From positions 1-16,125 of the forward strand of contig JAISEB010000067.1 of assembly GCA_031264395.1 (NCBI GenBank): 16,125 nt of DNA. Reading direction: 5' to 3'. The notes under the pieces were generated by a model. The model had not been told where the DNA came from and made no database searches. It was given only the letters and a program-made list of their open reading frames with translations. The position numbers were made by a program, and so were the translations under genes. Positions 1 through 6,898 of the stretch are shown one piece after another. This stretch comes from Treponema sp. (GTDB taxonomy: Bacteria; Spirochaetota; Spirochaetia; Treponematales; Breznakiellaceae). Position 1 is the stretch's first letter; every line of letters starts with the position of its first letter.

Positions 1-2154
1 GGCGGAAAGGCCGTTCCCTTTACGCGGAACACCCTTCAAATTCACGTGATATGCCCCGGCTCCCCCCACGGAAAGCTCTGGCATTACGGCGACAGTCCCG
101 GAAATCTTGGCGGAACAACCCGGACCCTCGACGGGGCGGACGGGGAAGTTCCCCTTGAAAACGGCCTCTTGAGCGAATCGGGTTACGCGGTCCTTGACGA
201 CGGCGCGTCCATGATACTCCGCGAAGACGGCTGGGTCGAAAGCCGGAGAGGCGGCATAACCGATCTGTACTTCTTTGCCTACGCCCATGATTACCGCCGC
301 TGCCTCAAGGATTTCCAGTACCTTGCGGGCCCCGTCCCGCTCCTTCCCCGTTACGCGCTGGGAAACTGGTGGAGCCGCTACTACCGGTACACGGAGGAAA
401 GCTACAGGGCCCTCATGAAGCGTTTCCAGGCCGGACACATTCCCTTTTCCGTGGCGGTCATAGACATGGACTGGCACCTTGTGGACGACGTTCCCCCCGA
501 ATACGGCAGCGGCTGGACAGGCTACACCTGGAACCGGAAATTGTTCCCCGATCCGCGGCGCTTCCTCGCCTGGCTTCACGGGCAGGGCCTGTGCGTCACG
601 CTTAACGTGCACCCCGCCGACGGGATACGGGCCTTTGAGGATCCGTACCCCGGCATGGCGAAGGCGATGGGCGTCGGCAAGGGGGAGCCGGTTCTTTTCG
701 ACTGCGCCGATCCCCGGTTCCTCAAGGCGTATTTTGAGCTTGTGCATCACCCCATGGAAGACGGCGGCGTTGACTTCTGGTGGATAGACTGGCAGCAGGG
801 CGGCGTGACGAAGATCCCCGGACTTGATCCGCTGTGGATGCTCAACCACTATCACTACCTGGACTCATCCCGGCGGGGCGGGCGGCCGCTTGTGTTTTCG
901 CGTTACGCGGGGCCGGGCAGCCACCGTTACCCCATAGGCTTTTCGGGGGACACGATCATTACGTGGGAATCCCTCGACTTCCAGCCCCGGTTCACCGCGT
1001 CCGCGTCAAACATGGCCTACGGCTGGTGGAGCCACGACATAGGCGGCCACATGAAAGGGTACCGCGATGACGAACTCACCGCGCGCTGGGTGCAGCTTGG
1101 CGTCTTTTCCCCTGTCAACCGGCTTCACAGCAGCAACAACGCGTTCTCTTCCAAAGAACCCTGGACATATTCACAGCCGGCGGCGGGGATCATAGCGGAG
1201 TACCTCCGCCTCCGCCACCGTCTTGTTCCGTATCTTTACGCGATGAACCGCCGCGCCGCCTTTGAAGGGGAACCGCTTGTCCAGCCCATGTACTACGCAG
1301 AGCCGGAGCAGGAAGAAGCGTACCGGGTTCCCAACGAATACTATTTCGGAACCGCCCTCCTCTGCTGTCCAATCACGAAACCTGCCGACAGGGAAGCGGG
1401 GGCGGCCCCCTTCAGGGCATGGCTTCCGCCGGGCCTCTGGTTCGATTTTTTTAACGGGCGTTCATATTCGGGGGGAAGGCGCCTTACGCTCTGGCGCTCT
1501 CTTGAACACATGCCCGTACTCGCCAAGTCGGGCGCCGTTATCCCCCTGGCGATGCTCCCGGAATCACCCGCGGAAGGCGCGGCGCTCAATTCAACGGAAA
1601 ATCCCGAGGCGCTTGAGGTCCTCGTCTTTGCCGGGGCCGACGGCGGCTTTCACCTGTGGGAAGACGACGGATCGGCGGAAGCGGAAAACTGGACGGACAC
1701 GTTTCTGGAATTAAAATGGAACGAAGGGCGCTTTACCATTTACCCGGCGGTTTCCCGGCCGGGCGGAAGAGCCTCGGGCATACCGGCGGAGCGGCGATGG
1801 CGTCTTGAGTTCCGGGGCTTTGAAAATACCGCCGTCAAGGTAAACGGCGAAACGGCGGAGGCGTCGTACGACGGCGAGGCCGCCTCTCTTACGGTGGAAA
1901 TTCCCCGCCTTAAGACAGGTGAAAGGCTTGACATCCTGTTCGGCAAGACCGGATGCGCAAAGAACGACACCCGCGCCGGCATACGCCGTTTTCTGATGCG
2001 CGCCCAGATCGACTACGGACTTAAGGAACAGGTAACGCGCGTCGTTGAGGAGGCCGCGTGCGAAGCGGCGGCAATCGCGTCGCTGGCGGCACTGGGCCTT
2101 TCGGAACCGGTATTCGGCGTCCTTACCGAGCTGCTTGCCGCCAATCCGTCATGA
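1..2154 (+). CDS. Glycoside hydrolase family 31 enzyme, 5' end outside window
   Basis: The frame is open from base 1 to the stop at 2154 (717 codons visible), so the start lies upstream; the GTG at 46 is only the first start-like codon in view. The visible N-terminal part holds NLGGTTRTLDG, typical of the beta-sandwich domain before the GH31 barrel. The barrel nucleophile is Asp263 of the visible part (codon 787-789) in WWIDWQQGG, and the acid/base is Asp317 (codon 949-951) in GFSGDTIITWESL. WWSHDIGGH and GVFSPVNRLHSS follow. A beta-rich region ending near residue 650 (WEDDGS motif) closes the usual fold, and a helical, Ala/Glu-rich tail of about 60 residues follows it. The family cleaves or transfers alpha-glycosidic sugars. 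The WWIDWQ nucleophile context differs from the two other GH31 enzymes here, so this is a separate subgroup whose substrate I cannot name. No signal peptide can be judged. Confidence 0.93.
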   Translation, partial: GGKAVPFTRNTLQIHVICPGSPHGKLWHYGDSPGNLGGTTRTLDGADGEVPLENGLLSESGYAVLDDGASMILREDGWVESRRGGITDLYFFAYAHDYRRCLKDFQYLAGPVPLLPRYALGNWWSRYYRYTEESYRALMKRFQAGHIPFSVAVIDMDWHLVDDVPPEYGSGWTGYTWNRKLFPDPRRFLAWLHGQGLCVTLNVHPADGIRAFEDPYPGMAKAMGVGKGEPVLFDCADPRFLKAYFELVHHPMEDGGVDFWWIDWQQGGVTKIPGLDPLWMLNHYHYLDSSRRGGRPLVFSRYAGPGSHRYPIGFSGDTIITWESLDFQPRFTASASNMAYGWWSHDIGGHMKGYRDDELTARWVQLGVFSPVNRLHSSNNAFSSKEPWTYSQPAAGIIAEYLRLRHRLVPYLYAMNRRAAFEGEPLVQPMYYAEPEQEEAYRVPNEYYFGTALLCCPITKPADREAGAAPFRAWLPPGLWFDFFNGRSYSGGRRLTLWRSLEHMPVLAKSGAVIPLAMLPESPAEGAALNSTENPEALEVLVFAGADGGFHLWEDDGSAEAENWTDTFLELKWNEGRFTIYPAVSRPGGRASGIPAERRWRLEFRGFENTAVKVNGETAEASYDGEAASLTVEIPRLKTGERLDILFGKTGCAKNDTRAGIRRFLMRAQIDYGLKEQVTRVVEEAACEAAAIASLAALGLSEPVFGVLTELLAANPS

Positions 2155-2162
2155 AGGGAACG

Positions 2163-2194
2163 GCAACTAAAGTTGCTTTTGGAAACTTCAGTTT
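2163..2194 (+). terminator. Two small back-to-back hairpins, possible terminator
   Basis: GCAACT (2163-2168) pairs with AGTTGC (2171-2176) and is followed by TTTT. A second pair, AAACT (2183-2187) with AGTTT (2190-2194), is followed by two more T. The site lies 9 bases past the GH31 stop and directly before the 3' end of the convergent deacylase gene. The stems are short and not GC-rich, so this could be a weak terminator or a dispersed palindromic element. Confidence 0.45.
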
Positions 2195-2677
2195 TTAGAA
2201 GTCCCTTGAAGAAAGAAGATCCGCGAAGAGGGCGTCCGTGAAGCGCGCAAGATCCGAAGGGGCAATGAGGATCTGTACGCCCCGCATTCCCGCGCTGACG
2301 GCGATGTACGGAAACAGTTCCGCCGTTTCATCGATGAACGTGGGGAACTTTTTTTTCATTCCTATGGGAGAACAGCCGCCCCGTATGTAGCCTGTAAGCG
2401 GTTCAAGATCCTTCACGGGGATGAGGCGGACGCTTTTTTCTCCCGCCAGGGCTGCCGCTTTTTTCTGGTCAAGCTCACCGTCCGCGGGAACACAGCACAC
2501 CAGCGGGGCGGAAGACGGGCCTTTAAGAACAAGGGTTTTGAAAACCTGTCCGGGGGGAAGGCCAAGCATGCGCGCGGCCCTCTCCGCGCCAAGATCCGAA
2601 GAATCCGGGGGATATTCCCTTGACTCATACCGTATGCCGGCGGCGTCAAGGAGCCGCTGGGCGTTGGTCTTTCCCAT
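2195..2677 (-). CDS. ybaK: YbaK/EbsC-type Cys-tRNA(Pro)/aminoacyl-tRNA deacylase
   Basis: This 160-residue single-domain protein has the usual YbaK length. Family members hydrolyse mischarged Cys-tRNA(Pro) or related aminoacyl-tRNAs in the cytoplasm and so protect translation fidelity. Visible hallmarks are VFKTLVLKG with Lys47, which matches the conserved essential lysine of the family, VPADGELDQKKAA, and the GGCSPIGMKKKFPTFID segment near residues 99-115. The start ATG (2675-2677) is preceded by a purine-rich GGGGGAAGG a few bases upstream. The gene begins inside the last codons of the upstream CNNM/CorC gene, with a 32-base overlap, so the two are probably transcribed and translationally coupled. 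It is a housekeeping gene with no visible link to the sugar genes. Confidence 0.93.
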   Translation of the reverse strand: MGKTNAQRLLDAAGIRYESREYPPDSSDLGAERAARMLGLPPGQVFKTLVLKGPSSAPLVCCVPADGELDQKKAAALAGEKSVRLIPVKDLEPLTGYIRGGCSPIGMKKKFPTFIDETAELFPYIAVSAGMRGVQILIAPSDLARFTDALFADLLSSRDF

Positions 2678-3920
2678 GCCCTTCCCCCCGCGTAACCGTT
2701 ACTTCCATTACCCGGTGCCTGAATACCTTTGCCACCGTGACGCGAAGATCCCCGGAGGCAAAACTGTCCCCAGCGCGGGGCGGGCCCGGCAGGGATTCTA
2801 TTACCCAGCTTCCCACCGTCGTGTTCCACTTCCCTTCCGCCCCGCGTTCGACATGAAAAAACGCGAAGAAATCCTCAAGGCCCGTTCTGCCCAAAACCCG
2901 GTAGCGGTTTTCCCCCACAAGGGCGATCTCCTCGACTACTTCGTCATGTTCATCCCAGATTTCCCCCACAAGTTCCTCGACAATGTCCTCAACGGTAACT
3001 ATACCCAGCGTACCGCCGAATTCGTCCACCAGGACCGCCATGTGGGATTTTTTCTTCTGGAGGATCTCAAGGAGTTTTGAAATTTTCATCGCCCTGTTGA
3101 TGTAGAGGACAGGCTTGACGACGGACGCCGCCTGTTCGCCTGATTTCATGACCCGGTGGTGAAAATCCTTCAACAGTATAACCCCGGTAATATTGTCTAT
3201 GGTGTCCCGGTACACAGGAAGCCGTGAAAAACCGGTTTCCGCGAATTTCCTGTCTATCTCATCCGGCGGGGCGTCAAGGGGAACAGCCATTACATCGATG
3301 CGGGGCGTGAAGATCTCGCCGGCGGTGACGTCGTCAAATTCTATCGCCTGGCGTATCATCTCCTCTTCCTGCCTGTTGATCCCCCCTTCCCTGCGCACTT
3401 CCCCGACAAAGGTAAGCAGCTCATCCTCCGTCACGGGCGCTCCGCCTTTAACCCTGAAAAGCCTTACGATACATTTCTTCCAGCGGCTTACAAGAAAATT
3501 GACGGGAGTAAGAACGAATATCAAAAGGCGGAGAAAGGGGGCGGTCATCATGGCGGCATGCTCGGGCGCTTCCTTCGCGAGGGTTTTAGGCGAAATTTCC
3601 CCGGCGACAAGGATCAGCACGGTCATCACAACGGTGGCAACGCTTACCCCGGCGTTTCCCAGGAAACCGACAAACAGCATGGTCGCCAGGGCCGAGGCCG
3701 CGATATTGACGACGTTGTTTCCGATAAGAACGGTTGAAAGGAGCCTGTCGTATTTTTCAAGGAGCCTTAAGGCAAGGGCGGCCCTCCTGTTCTTTACGGC
3801 AAGATTCTTGAGCCGTATGCGGCTCGCCGCGGAAAAACCGGTTTCCGACGCGGAGAAAAAAGCGGAAAGGAAGAGGAGCAGCACAAGGGTTATGATTATC
3901 CCCGCCGTATGGTAATCCAT
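2646..3920 (-). CDS. CNNM/CorC-HlyC family membrane protein with CBS pair
   Basis: This 424-residue inner-membrane protein has the three-part CNNM/CorC layout. An N-terminal CNNM (DUF21) domain of three to four membrane helices spans about residues 1-185, a CBS domain pair about 200-330, and a C-terminal CorC_HlyC domain about 335-410. Conserved features seen are FFSASETGF (21-29), GNN (67-69), GEISPKT (107-113), FTPRIDV and VDEFGGTLGIVTVEDIVEELVG. Relatives are called hemolysin-like but act in Mg2+ or Co2+ transport; CBS domains commonly bind adenine nucleotides. The start at 3920 is the first Met before the first membrane helix, with AAAGGGGG about 14 bases upstream, a rather long spacing. 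It overlaps the deacylase gene downstream and diverges from the secreted-protein gene. Confidence 0.92.
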   Translation of the reverse strand: MDYHTAGIIITLVLLLFLSAFFSASETGFSAASRIRLKNLAVKNRRAALALRLLEKYDRLLSTVLIGNNVVNIAASALATMLFVGFLGNAGVSVATVVMTVLILVAGEISPKTLAKEAPEHAAMMTAPFLRLLIFVLTPVNFLVSRWKKCIVRLFRVKGGAPVTEDELLTFVGEVRREGGINRQEEEMIRQAIEFDDVTAGEIFTPRIDVMAVPLDAPPDEIDRKFAETGFSRLPVYRDTIDNITGVILLKDFHHRVMKSGEQAASVVKPVLYINRAMKISKLLEILQKKKSHMAVLVDEFGGTLGIVTVEDIVEELVGEIWDEHDEVVEEIALVGENRYRVLGRTGLEDFFAFFHVERGAEGKWNTTVGSWVIESLPGPPRAGDSFASGDLRVTVAKVFRHRVMEVTVTRGEGHGKDQRPAAP

Positions 3921-3974
3921 GCCGTAACAGTATACCCCCTTTCGTTCATAAAAAAAAGGCGGCGGAGCATGCGT

Positions 3975-4003
3975 TTGACACTGGTACCCCCATAACGTAT
4001 CAT
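3975..4003 (+). promoter_or_regulatory. Sigma-70 promoter of the secreted-protein gene
   Basis: A perfect -35 TTGACA (3975-3980), a 17-base spacer and a -10 TATCAT (3998-4003) give a near-consensus promoter. Transcription should begin near 4010. The ATG at 4002 falls inside the -10 box, so it cannot be the start codon for this transcript. Confidence 0.75.
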
Positions 4004-4029
4004 GAAGCTGAATGTGCGCGCCGGAATAC

Positions 4030-4034
4030 GGAGG
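4030..4034 (+). promoter_or_regulatory. Shine-Dalgarno site that fixes the start at 4041
   Basis: GGAGG lies six bases before the ATG at 4041. With the promoter at 3975-4003, it supports the shorter reading frame starting at 4041 rather than at 4002. Confidence 0.8.
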
Positions 4035-4040
4035 TTTACC

Positions 4041-4643
4041 ATGGGGAAAACAGTACCGGTTTTTTTCTTTGCCGTCCTGTCTGCCGCCGGGCTTTTTGCC
4101 CAGGTTCAGGATTTACAAGACGCCTTGAACAACAGGCTGGTATCGTTAAGCGCCAACGGCAATGGAGGAAGTTCCGGAGCCTCCGTTACGGGTTTTCTTC
4201 AGAATGCAACTTCCGGAACCCTGCGGATTAATACGGTGATACGGAACGGGCTTTACCTGAGAAACAAAGGCGCGGGCCAAAACATGGCGGCAACCGGCGT
4301 TTACCTTGAAAGCGGCGAATACTACTTCGACGGAGAGAACGGTTTTATTGAACTGGCGGCGCAGGCAAGAACGCCCGTAATGTTTATCGCGTTTTGCGCC
4401 GACTTTCAAAAGGAAAATCCTTCCCCGGATGAAAGCTTCAGCCTCGAGGCTATGCCCGGCGGCATCAGGGCAATAGTTTCAAAGATCAGCCGTTACATGG
4501 CCGATCATCCCGATGACGACGCGGTTACCGCGGCGCAGATCGCCCTGTGGATTTCCCAGGGTGAAACGGCGGCGTCAATAAGCGGGAAATTCGCTTTTCA
4601 GCCTGAAGACGAGGCTTTAGCCGGGGTAATAGCGGGATATTGA
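4041..4643 (+). CDS. Small secreted protein with thioester-domain-like Cys/Gln pair
   Basis: This 200-residue protein belongs to no family I can name with certainty. Residues 1-20 form a signal peptide: Lys3, then a hydrophobic core, with likely cleavage after LFA before QVQ, so it should be exported. Residues 45-118 look like a beta-rich domain with many Thr, Asn and Gly (FLQNATSGTLRIN, GLYLRNKGAGQNM). Residues 114-170 hold its only cysteine, Cys119, in MFIAFCADF, and Gln166 in TAAQIALW. That arrangement resembles thioester (TED/TQXA) domains, where a YC-D motif and a later Q-A-W motif form an internal Cys-Gln thioester bond used for covalent attachment to surfaces. The resemblance is by eye only. 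The start at 4041 is chosen from the promoter, the GGAGG site and the signal peptide. Its last 46 bases are antisense to the AraC gene end. Confidence 0.78.
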   Translation: MGKTVPVFFFAVLSAAGLFAQVQDLQDALNNRLVSLSANGNGGSSGASVTGFLQNATSGTLRINTVIRNGLYLRNKGAGQNMAATGVYLESGEYYFDGENGFIELAAQARTPVMFIAFCADFQKENPSPDESFSLEAMPGGIRAIVSKISRYMADHPDDDAVTAAQIALWISQGETAASISGKFAFQPEDEALAGVIAGY

Positions 4644-5647
4644 CCGCTTTCAGGATGCCCCGTCAACAGTTCCCAGATTCCATCCCCCCGGCCGTCTTTG
4701 GGAAGGCCGCGGTATTCCTTGAGAATCCTGATCGCATCCCCCCGTGAATAGTACCGCTGCAGGGAACGGGAATCGTCCGGCGTGTTTGGCAGCCTCGCTT
4801 CCTGGTATTGGCTGCGGTATTTTCCGGGAGTCGTTCCGGTATTTCGCATAAATGTTTTTGTAAGATAGCGGGGGTCCGAAAAGCCGGATTCCAGGCAGAT
4901 GTCAAGGATCGTCCTGTTGTTGTACCGTAAAAGCTTGCAGGCATGGCTGAACCGTACCATGGTGACGTAATTCTGAAAGGTCTGGTTCAGGTTGTTCTTC
5001 ACAAAATGCGAAAGATAGTGCAGCGAAAGCCCTTCCTTTTTTGCGATATCGGAAAGACATATCTTGCGGGTGTAATTGTCATCCACATACTTCAGTATAC
5101 GGTTAAGCCTTTCTACGCGTTTCATAGCCGCCCTGTATTCTTCCCTGCCTATGCGGTGGGAAGGCAGCTTTTCCAGCCAGCAGTACAAGAGCACATTCAA
5201 GAGGCCGGAACAGAGGATCTCGTAATTGGAAGCGCTGCTCATATAGTATATGGCAAGTTCAACGATAAGCCGCCGAAGCTCCCCGCGTTGCGTTTTAGGG
5301 ATATATTCGAAGGGAAGAACAGTGTCAAAATGAATATTTTCAAGAGACGGAATGTCCCTGAACAAATCCGGCGAAACCTGTATGCACAATATGCACGCCG
5401 AACCGTCGCATGTCTTAATCTCATGGGGCTGATTCGGATTGAGCAGCACTATATCGCCGGCAGGGACGGTGCACGACTGGTTTTGACAGACGATCCGGGG
5501 ACTGCCTTTTATAACAAGGTTTATTTCAAAATCACGGTGCAGATGCGGCGTGCGGTAGACGACATCGATCAGAAAAAGATTGACATGCCTGATCTGCGGA
5601 TGTTGGACAACTTCGAATTCGTCAACCAAATCCAGCCTCCGTAACAT
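4598..5647 (-). CDS. AraC-family transcriptional regulator with cupin sensor domain
   Basis: The protein has 349 residues. The N-terminal half (about 25-100) is a cupin-like ligand pocket: TPHLHRDFEINLVIKGS, then a PAGDIVLLNPNQPHEI turn, typical of sugar-sensing AraC members. Residues 183-281 form the double helix-turn-helix domain with LSDIAKKEGLSLHYLSHFVK, GFSDPRYLTKTFMRNTG and the TPGKYR ending. About 68 residues follow this domain, an unusual tail, and its last 15 or so codons overlap the secreted-protein gene on the other strand. The ATG at 5647 has only a weak ribosome site. The gene lies 89 bases after the isomerase gene on the same strand and has its own promoter. It is the natural candidate for a regulator of the divergent region at 6772-7049 and hence of both sugar units. 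Effector unknown. Confidence 0.93.
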   Translation of the reverse strand: MLRRLDLVDEFEVVQHPQIRHVNLFLIDVVYRTPHLHRDFEINLVIKGSPRIVCQNQSCTVPAGDIVLLNPNQPHEIKTCDGSACILCIQVSPDLFRDIPSLENIHFDTVLPFEYIPKTQRGELRRLIVELAIYYMSSASNYEILCSGLLNVLLYCWLEKLPSHRIGREEYRAAMKRVERLNRILKYVDDNYTRKICLSDIAKKEGLSLHYLSHFVKNNLNQTFQNYVTMVRFSHACKLLRYNNRTILDICLESGFSDPRYLTKTFMRNTGTTPGKYRSQYQEARLPNTPDDSRSLQRYYSRGDAIRILKEYRGLPKDGRGDGIWELLTGHPESGQYPAITPAKASSSG

Positions 5648-5700
5648 GCGGCCAGGCCCGCGCCAAAAACAACCGGCGCCCGTTCTCCGCAGGGACTGTC

Positions 5701-5729
5701 ATTATACCACGAGAATGAATCTTTTTCCA
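5701..5729 (-). promoter_or_regulatory. Promoter of the AraC-family regulator gene
   Basis: On the minus strand, a perfect -10 TATAAT (5701-5706) lies 17 bases from a TGGAAA -35 (5724-5729; four of six consensus positions). It starts just after the isomerase stop codon and would give a leader of roughly 47 bases, so the regulator can be made independently of the isomerase. Confidence 0.6.
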
Positions 5730-5736
5730 GAAAATT

Positions 5737-6771
5737 TTACGCCAGCCCCATAAGCAGCTTCATGGTGTACATTTCAAGCGCTTCAAAGTCCCGGTTTTCA
5801 AGGCACTTTTTCTGAAAAGCGTAGTCAAAACGCAGGGCTTTCTCTTCCAGTGCCCTGAATATCTCAAGGCTGTTCCGCAGATGTTTGTAGCTTTCGCCGT
5901 CCCTGGTAGTACGCATGGCTTTTACATCAAGACCAACGTACTCGCCCTTTGAACCATAGTTGTTTTCGATAAGCAGCTTTACCTGGTTAAAGGCGCTGCG
6001 CAGGTTTTCGGCGCCGAAACTCTTGTCCTGGTCGAATTTTATGCCGTTCTGATCGTTCAAATGGACAGTCCAGAGTTTGCCCATGGCAAGGGCGAAGCCC
6101 ATTTCACAGGCGGGGTCCAGTCCGGCAAGAACGGCGTGGGCGCTTTCCACGTTGACCCCTACCCGCCCGGGATCTTTCACCGCCGCCGCAAGGCCCAGCG
6201 CGTGACCGGCCGTCCCGCAGATACTGCGGTCAACAGGCTCATTGGGCTTGGGTTCTATGGCGATGCGGATACCGCTGTCGTAATCCAGCATGGCGTTAAG
6301 AGCTTCAATGAGCTTCTCTGTCGCCCAGACCGGACTTTTGGTTTCGGCGCACAGTGTACCTTCCCGGGCCAGCCACAGGACCAGCATACCGGCACCCAAT
6401 TCCTTCGCAATATCGATGGAACGGAAAGAACGCCACAGTGCGTATTCCCTGTCTTTTTCCGACGTTGACAGATACCCGCCGTCCGCCGTACGGGGATCCA
6501 TCCAGAGCCTGGGCGCCACAAATTCCGCGGCAAGGCCGTAGGTATCCAGCAGGGCCTTTACTTTGCGGGCCTCCGCCCTGATTTGATCTTCATTAAGATC
6601 GTTGATGCCGGGAACGGCGTCGTCATCGTGAAACTGAACGGCGGAAAATCCCAGTTCGGCAAATTTTTTTATTTTTTCCTCAAGGGGAATTTCCGCTCTG
6701 GTAGCGGGACCGTAGGAATCCGCGCCACTGTGTACATTCCAGGGCCCGGCGGAAAATTTAAAACGCGGCAT
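5737..6771 (-). CDS. Xylose isomerase-like sugar isomerase (TIM barrel)
   Basis: This 344-residue enzyme aligns along its length with the short class I (actinobacterial-type) xylose isomerases, which convert D-xylose to D-xylulose using two divalent metals. Matching residues are Trp11, His48 and Asp51 (FHDDD; His54/Asp57 of the Streptomyces enzyme), Trp133, Glu173 and Lys175 (IEPKPNEP), Glu209, His212, Asp247 and Asp249 (FDQD), and Asp282. Two positions differ: His237 sits where the classic enzymes have the metal ligand Asp245 (VHLNDQ against HIDLNGQ), and Trp90 replaces the substrate-pocket Phe94. The numbering of the reference enzyme is from memory. The protein is shorter than the roughly 390 residues of class I enzymes, lacking much of the C-terminal arm. 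The ATG at 6771 is chosen because AAGGAGG precedes it by five bases; the longer frame from 6837 runs through a palindrome. The sugar could be xylose or a related pentose or hexose. Confidence 0.85.
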   Translation of the reverse strand: MPRFKFSAGPWNVHSGADSYGPATRAEIPLEEKIKKFAELGFSAVQFHDDDAVPGINDLNEDQIRAEARKVKALLDTYGLAAEFVAPRLWMDPRTADGGYLSTSEKDREYALWRSFRSIDIAKELGAGMLVLWLAREGTLCAETKSPVWATEKLIEALNAMLDYDSGIRIAIEPKPNEPVDRSICGTAGHALGLAAAVKDPGRVGVNVESAHAVLAGLDPACEMGFALAMGKLWTVHLNDQNGIKFDQDKSFGAENLRSAFNQVKLLIENNYGSKGEYVGLDVKAMRTTRDGESYKHLRNSLEIFRALEEKALRFDYAFQKKCLENRDFEALEMYTMKLLMGLA

Positions 6772-6776
6772 AGCAG

Positions 6777-6783
6777 CCTCCTT
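6777..6783 (-). promoter_or_regulatory. Strong Shine-Dalgarno site fixing the isomerase start
   Basis: AAGGAGG on the minus strand, five bases before the ATG at 6771, is a near-perfect ribosome site. It argues that the 22 additional codons up to 6837 are untranslated leader. Confidence 0.85.
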
Positions 6784-6798
6784 AACCTGTTTTCTTAG

Positions 6799-6833
6799 AG
6801 CCTGTCCAAAACCGGCAAGTTTTAAAACAGGCT
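6799..6833. repeat. 35-base imperfect palindrome, REP-like or leader hairpin
   Basis: AGCCTGT (6799-6805) pairs with ACAGGCT (6827-6833), and inside it AAAAC (6808-6812) pairs with GTTTT (6819-6823) around a six-base loop; CC against AAA forms an internal bulge. It lies in the leader of the isomerase gene, 15 bases upstream of its ribosome site. A further CCTGTTTT at 6786-6793 can pair with AAAACAGG at 6824-6831, giving a competing helix close to that site. Confidence 0.6.
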
Positions 6834-6898
6834 TCACTTCTTGTTGAGAATACCCGTAAAAAACCCGGCCCGCATTGACGGATTTGCGGTGTATGTCT

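Noticed and set aside
2421..3080. Open frame (219 codons) on the plus strand across the deacylase/CNNM junction
   Set aside because: It is antisense to two well-supported genes and shows no family features.
3193..3915. Open frame (240 codons) on the plus strand opposite the CNNM/CorC gene
   Set aside because: It mirrors the CBS and membrane domains on the other strand; the translation is rich in Ser and Thr without domain structure.
3929..3934. TATACT on the minus strand as a -10 box for the CNNM/CorC gene
   Set aside because: It lies only eight bases from the start codon, which would make the transcript almost leaderless, and no -35 box is evident.
4943..5644. Open frame (233 codons) on the plus strand opposite the AraC gene
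   Set aside because: The AraC protein on the minus strand is clearly real; the plus-strand translation has no coherent motif and no promoter or ribosome site.
6772..6837. 22-codon N-terminal extension of the isomerase gene to an ATG at 6837
   Set aside because: The extension consists of the 6799-6833 palindrome and the AAGGAGG ribosome site; the ATG at 6771 matches where the enzyme family begins.
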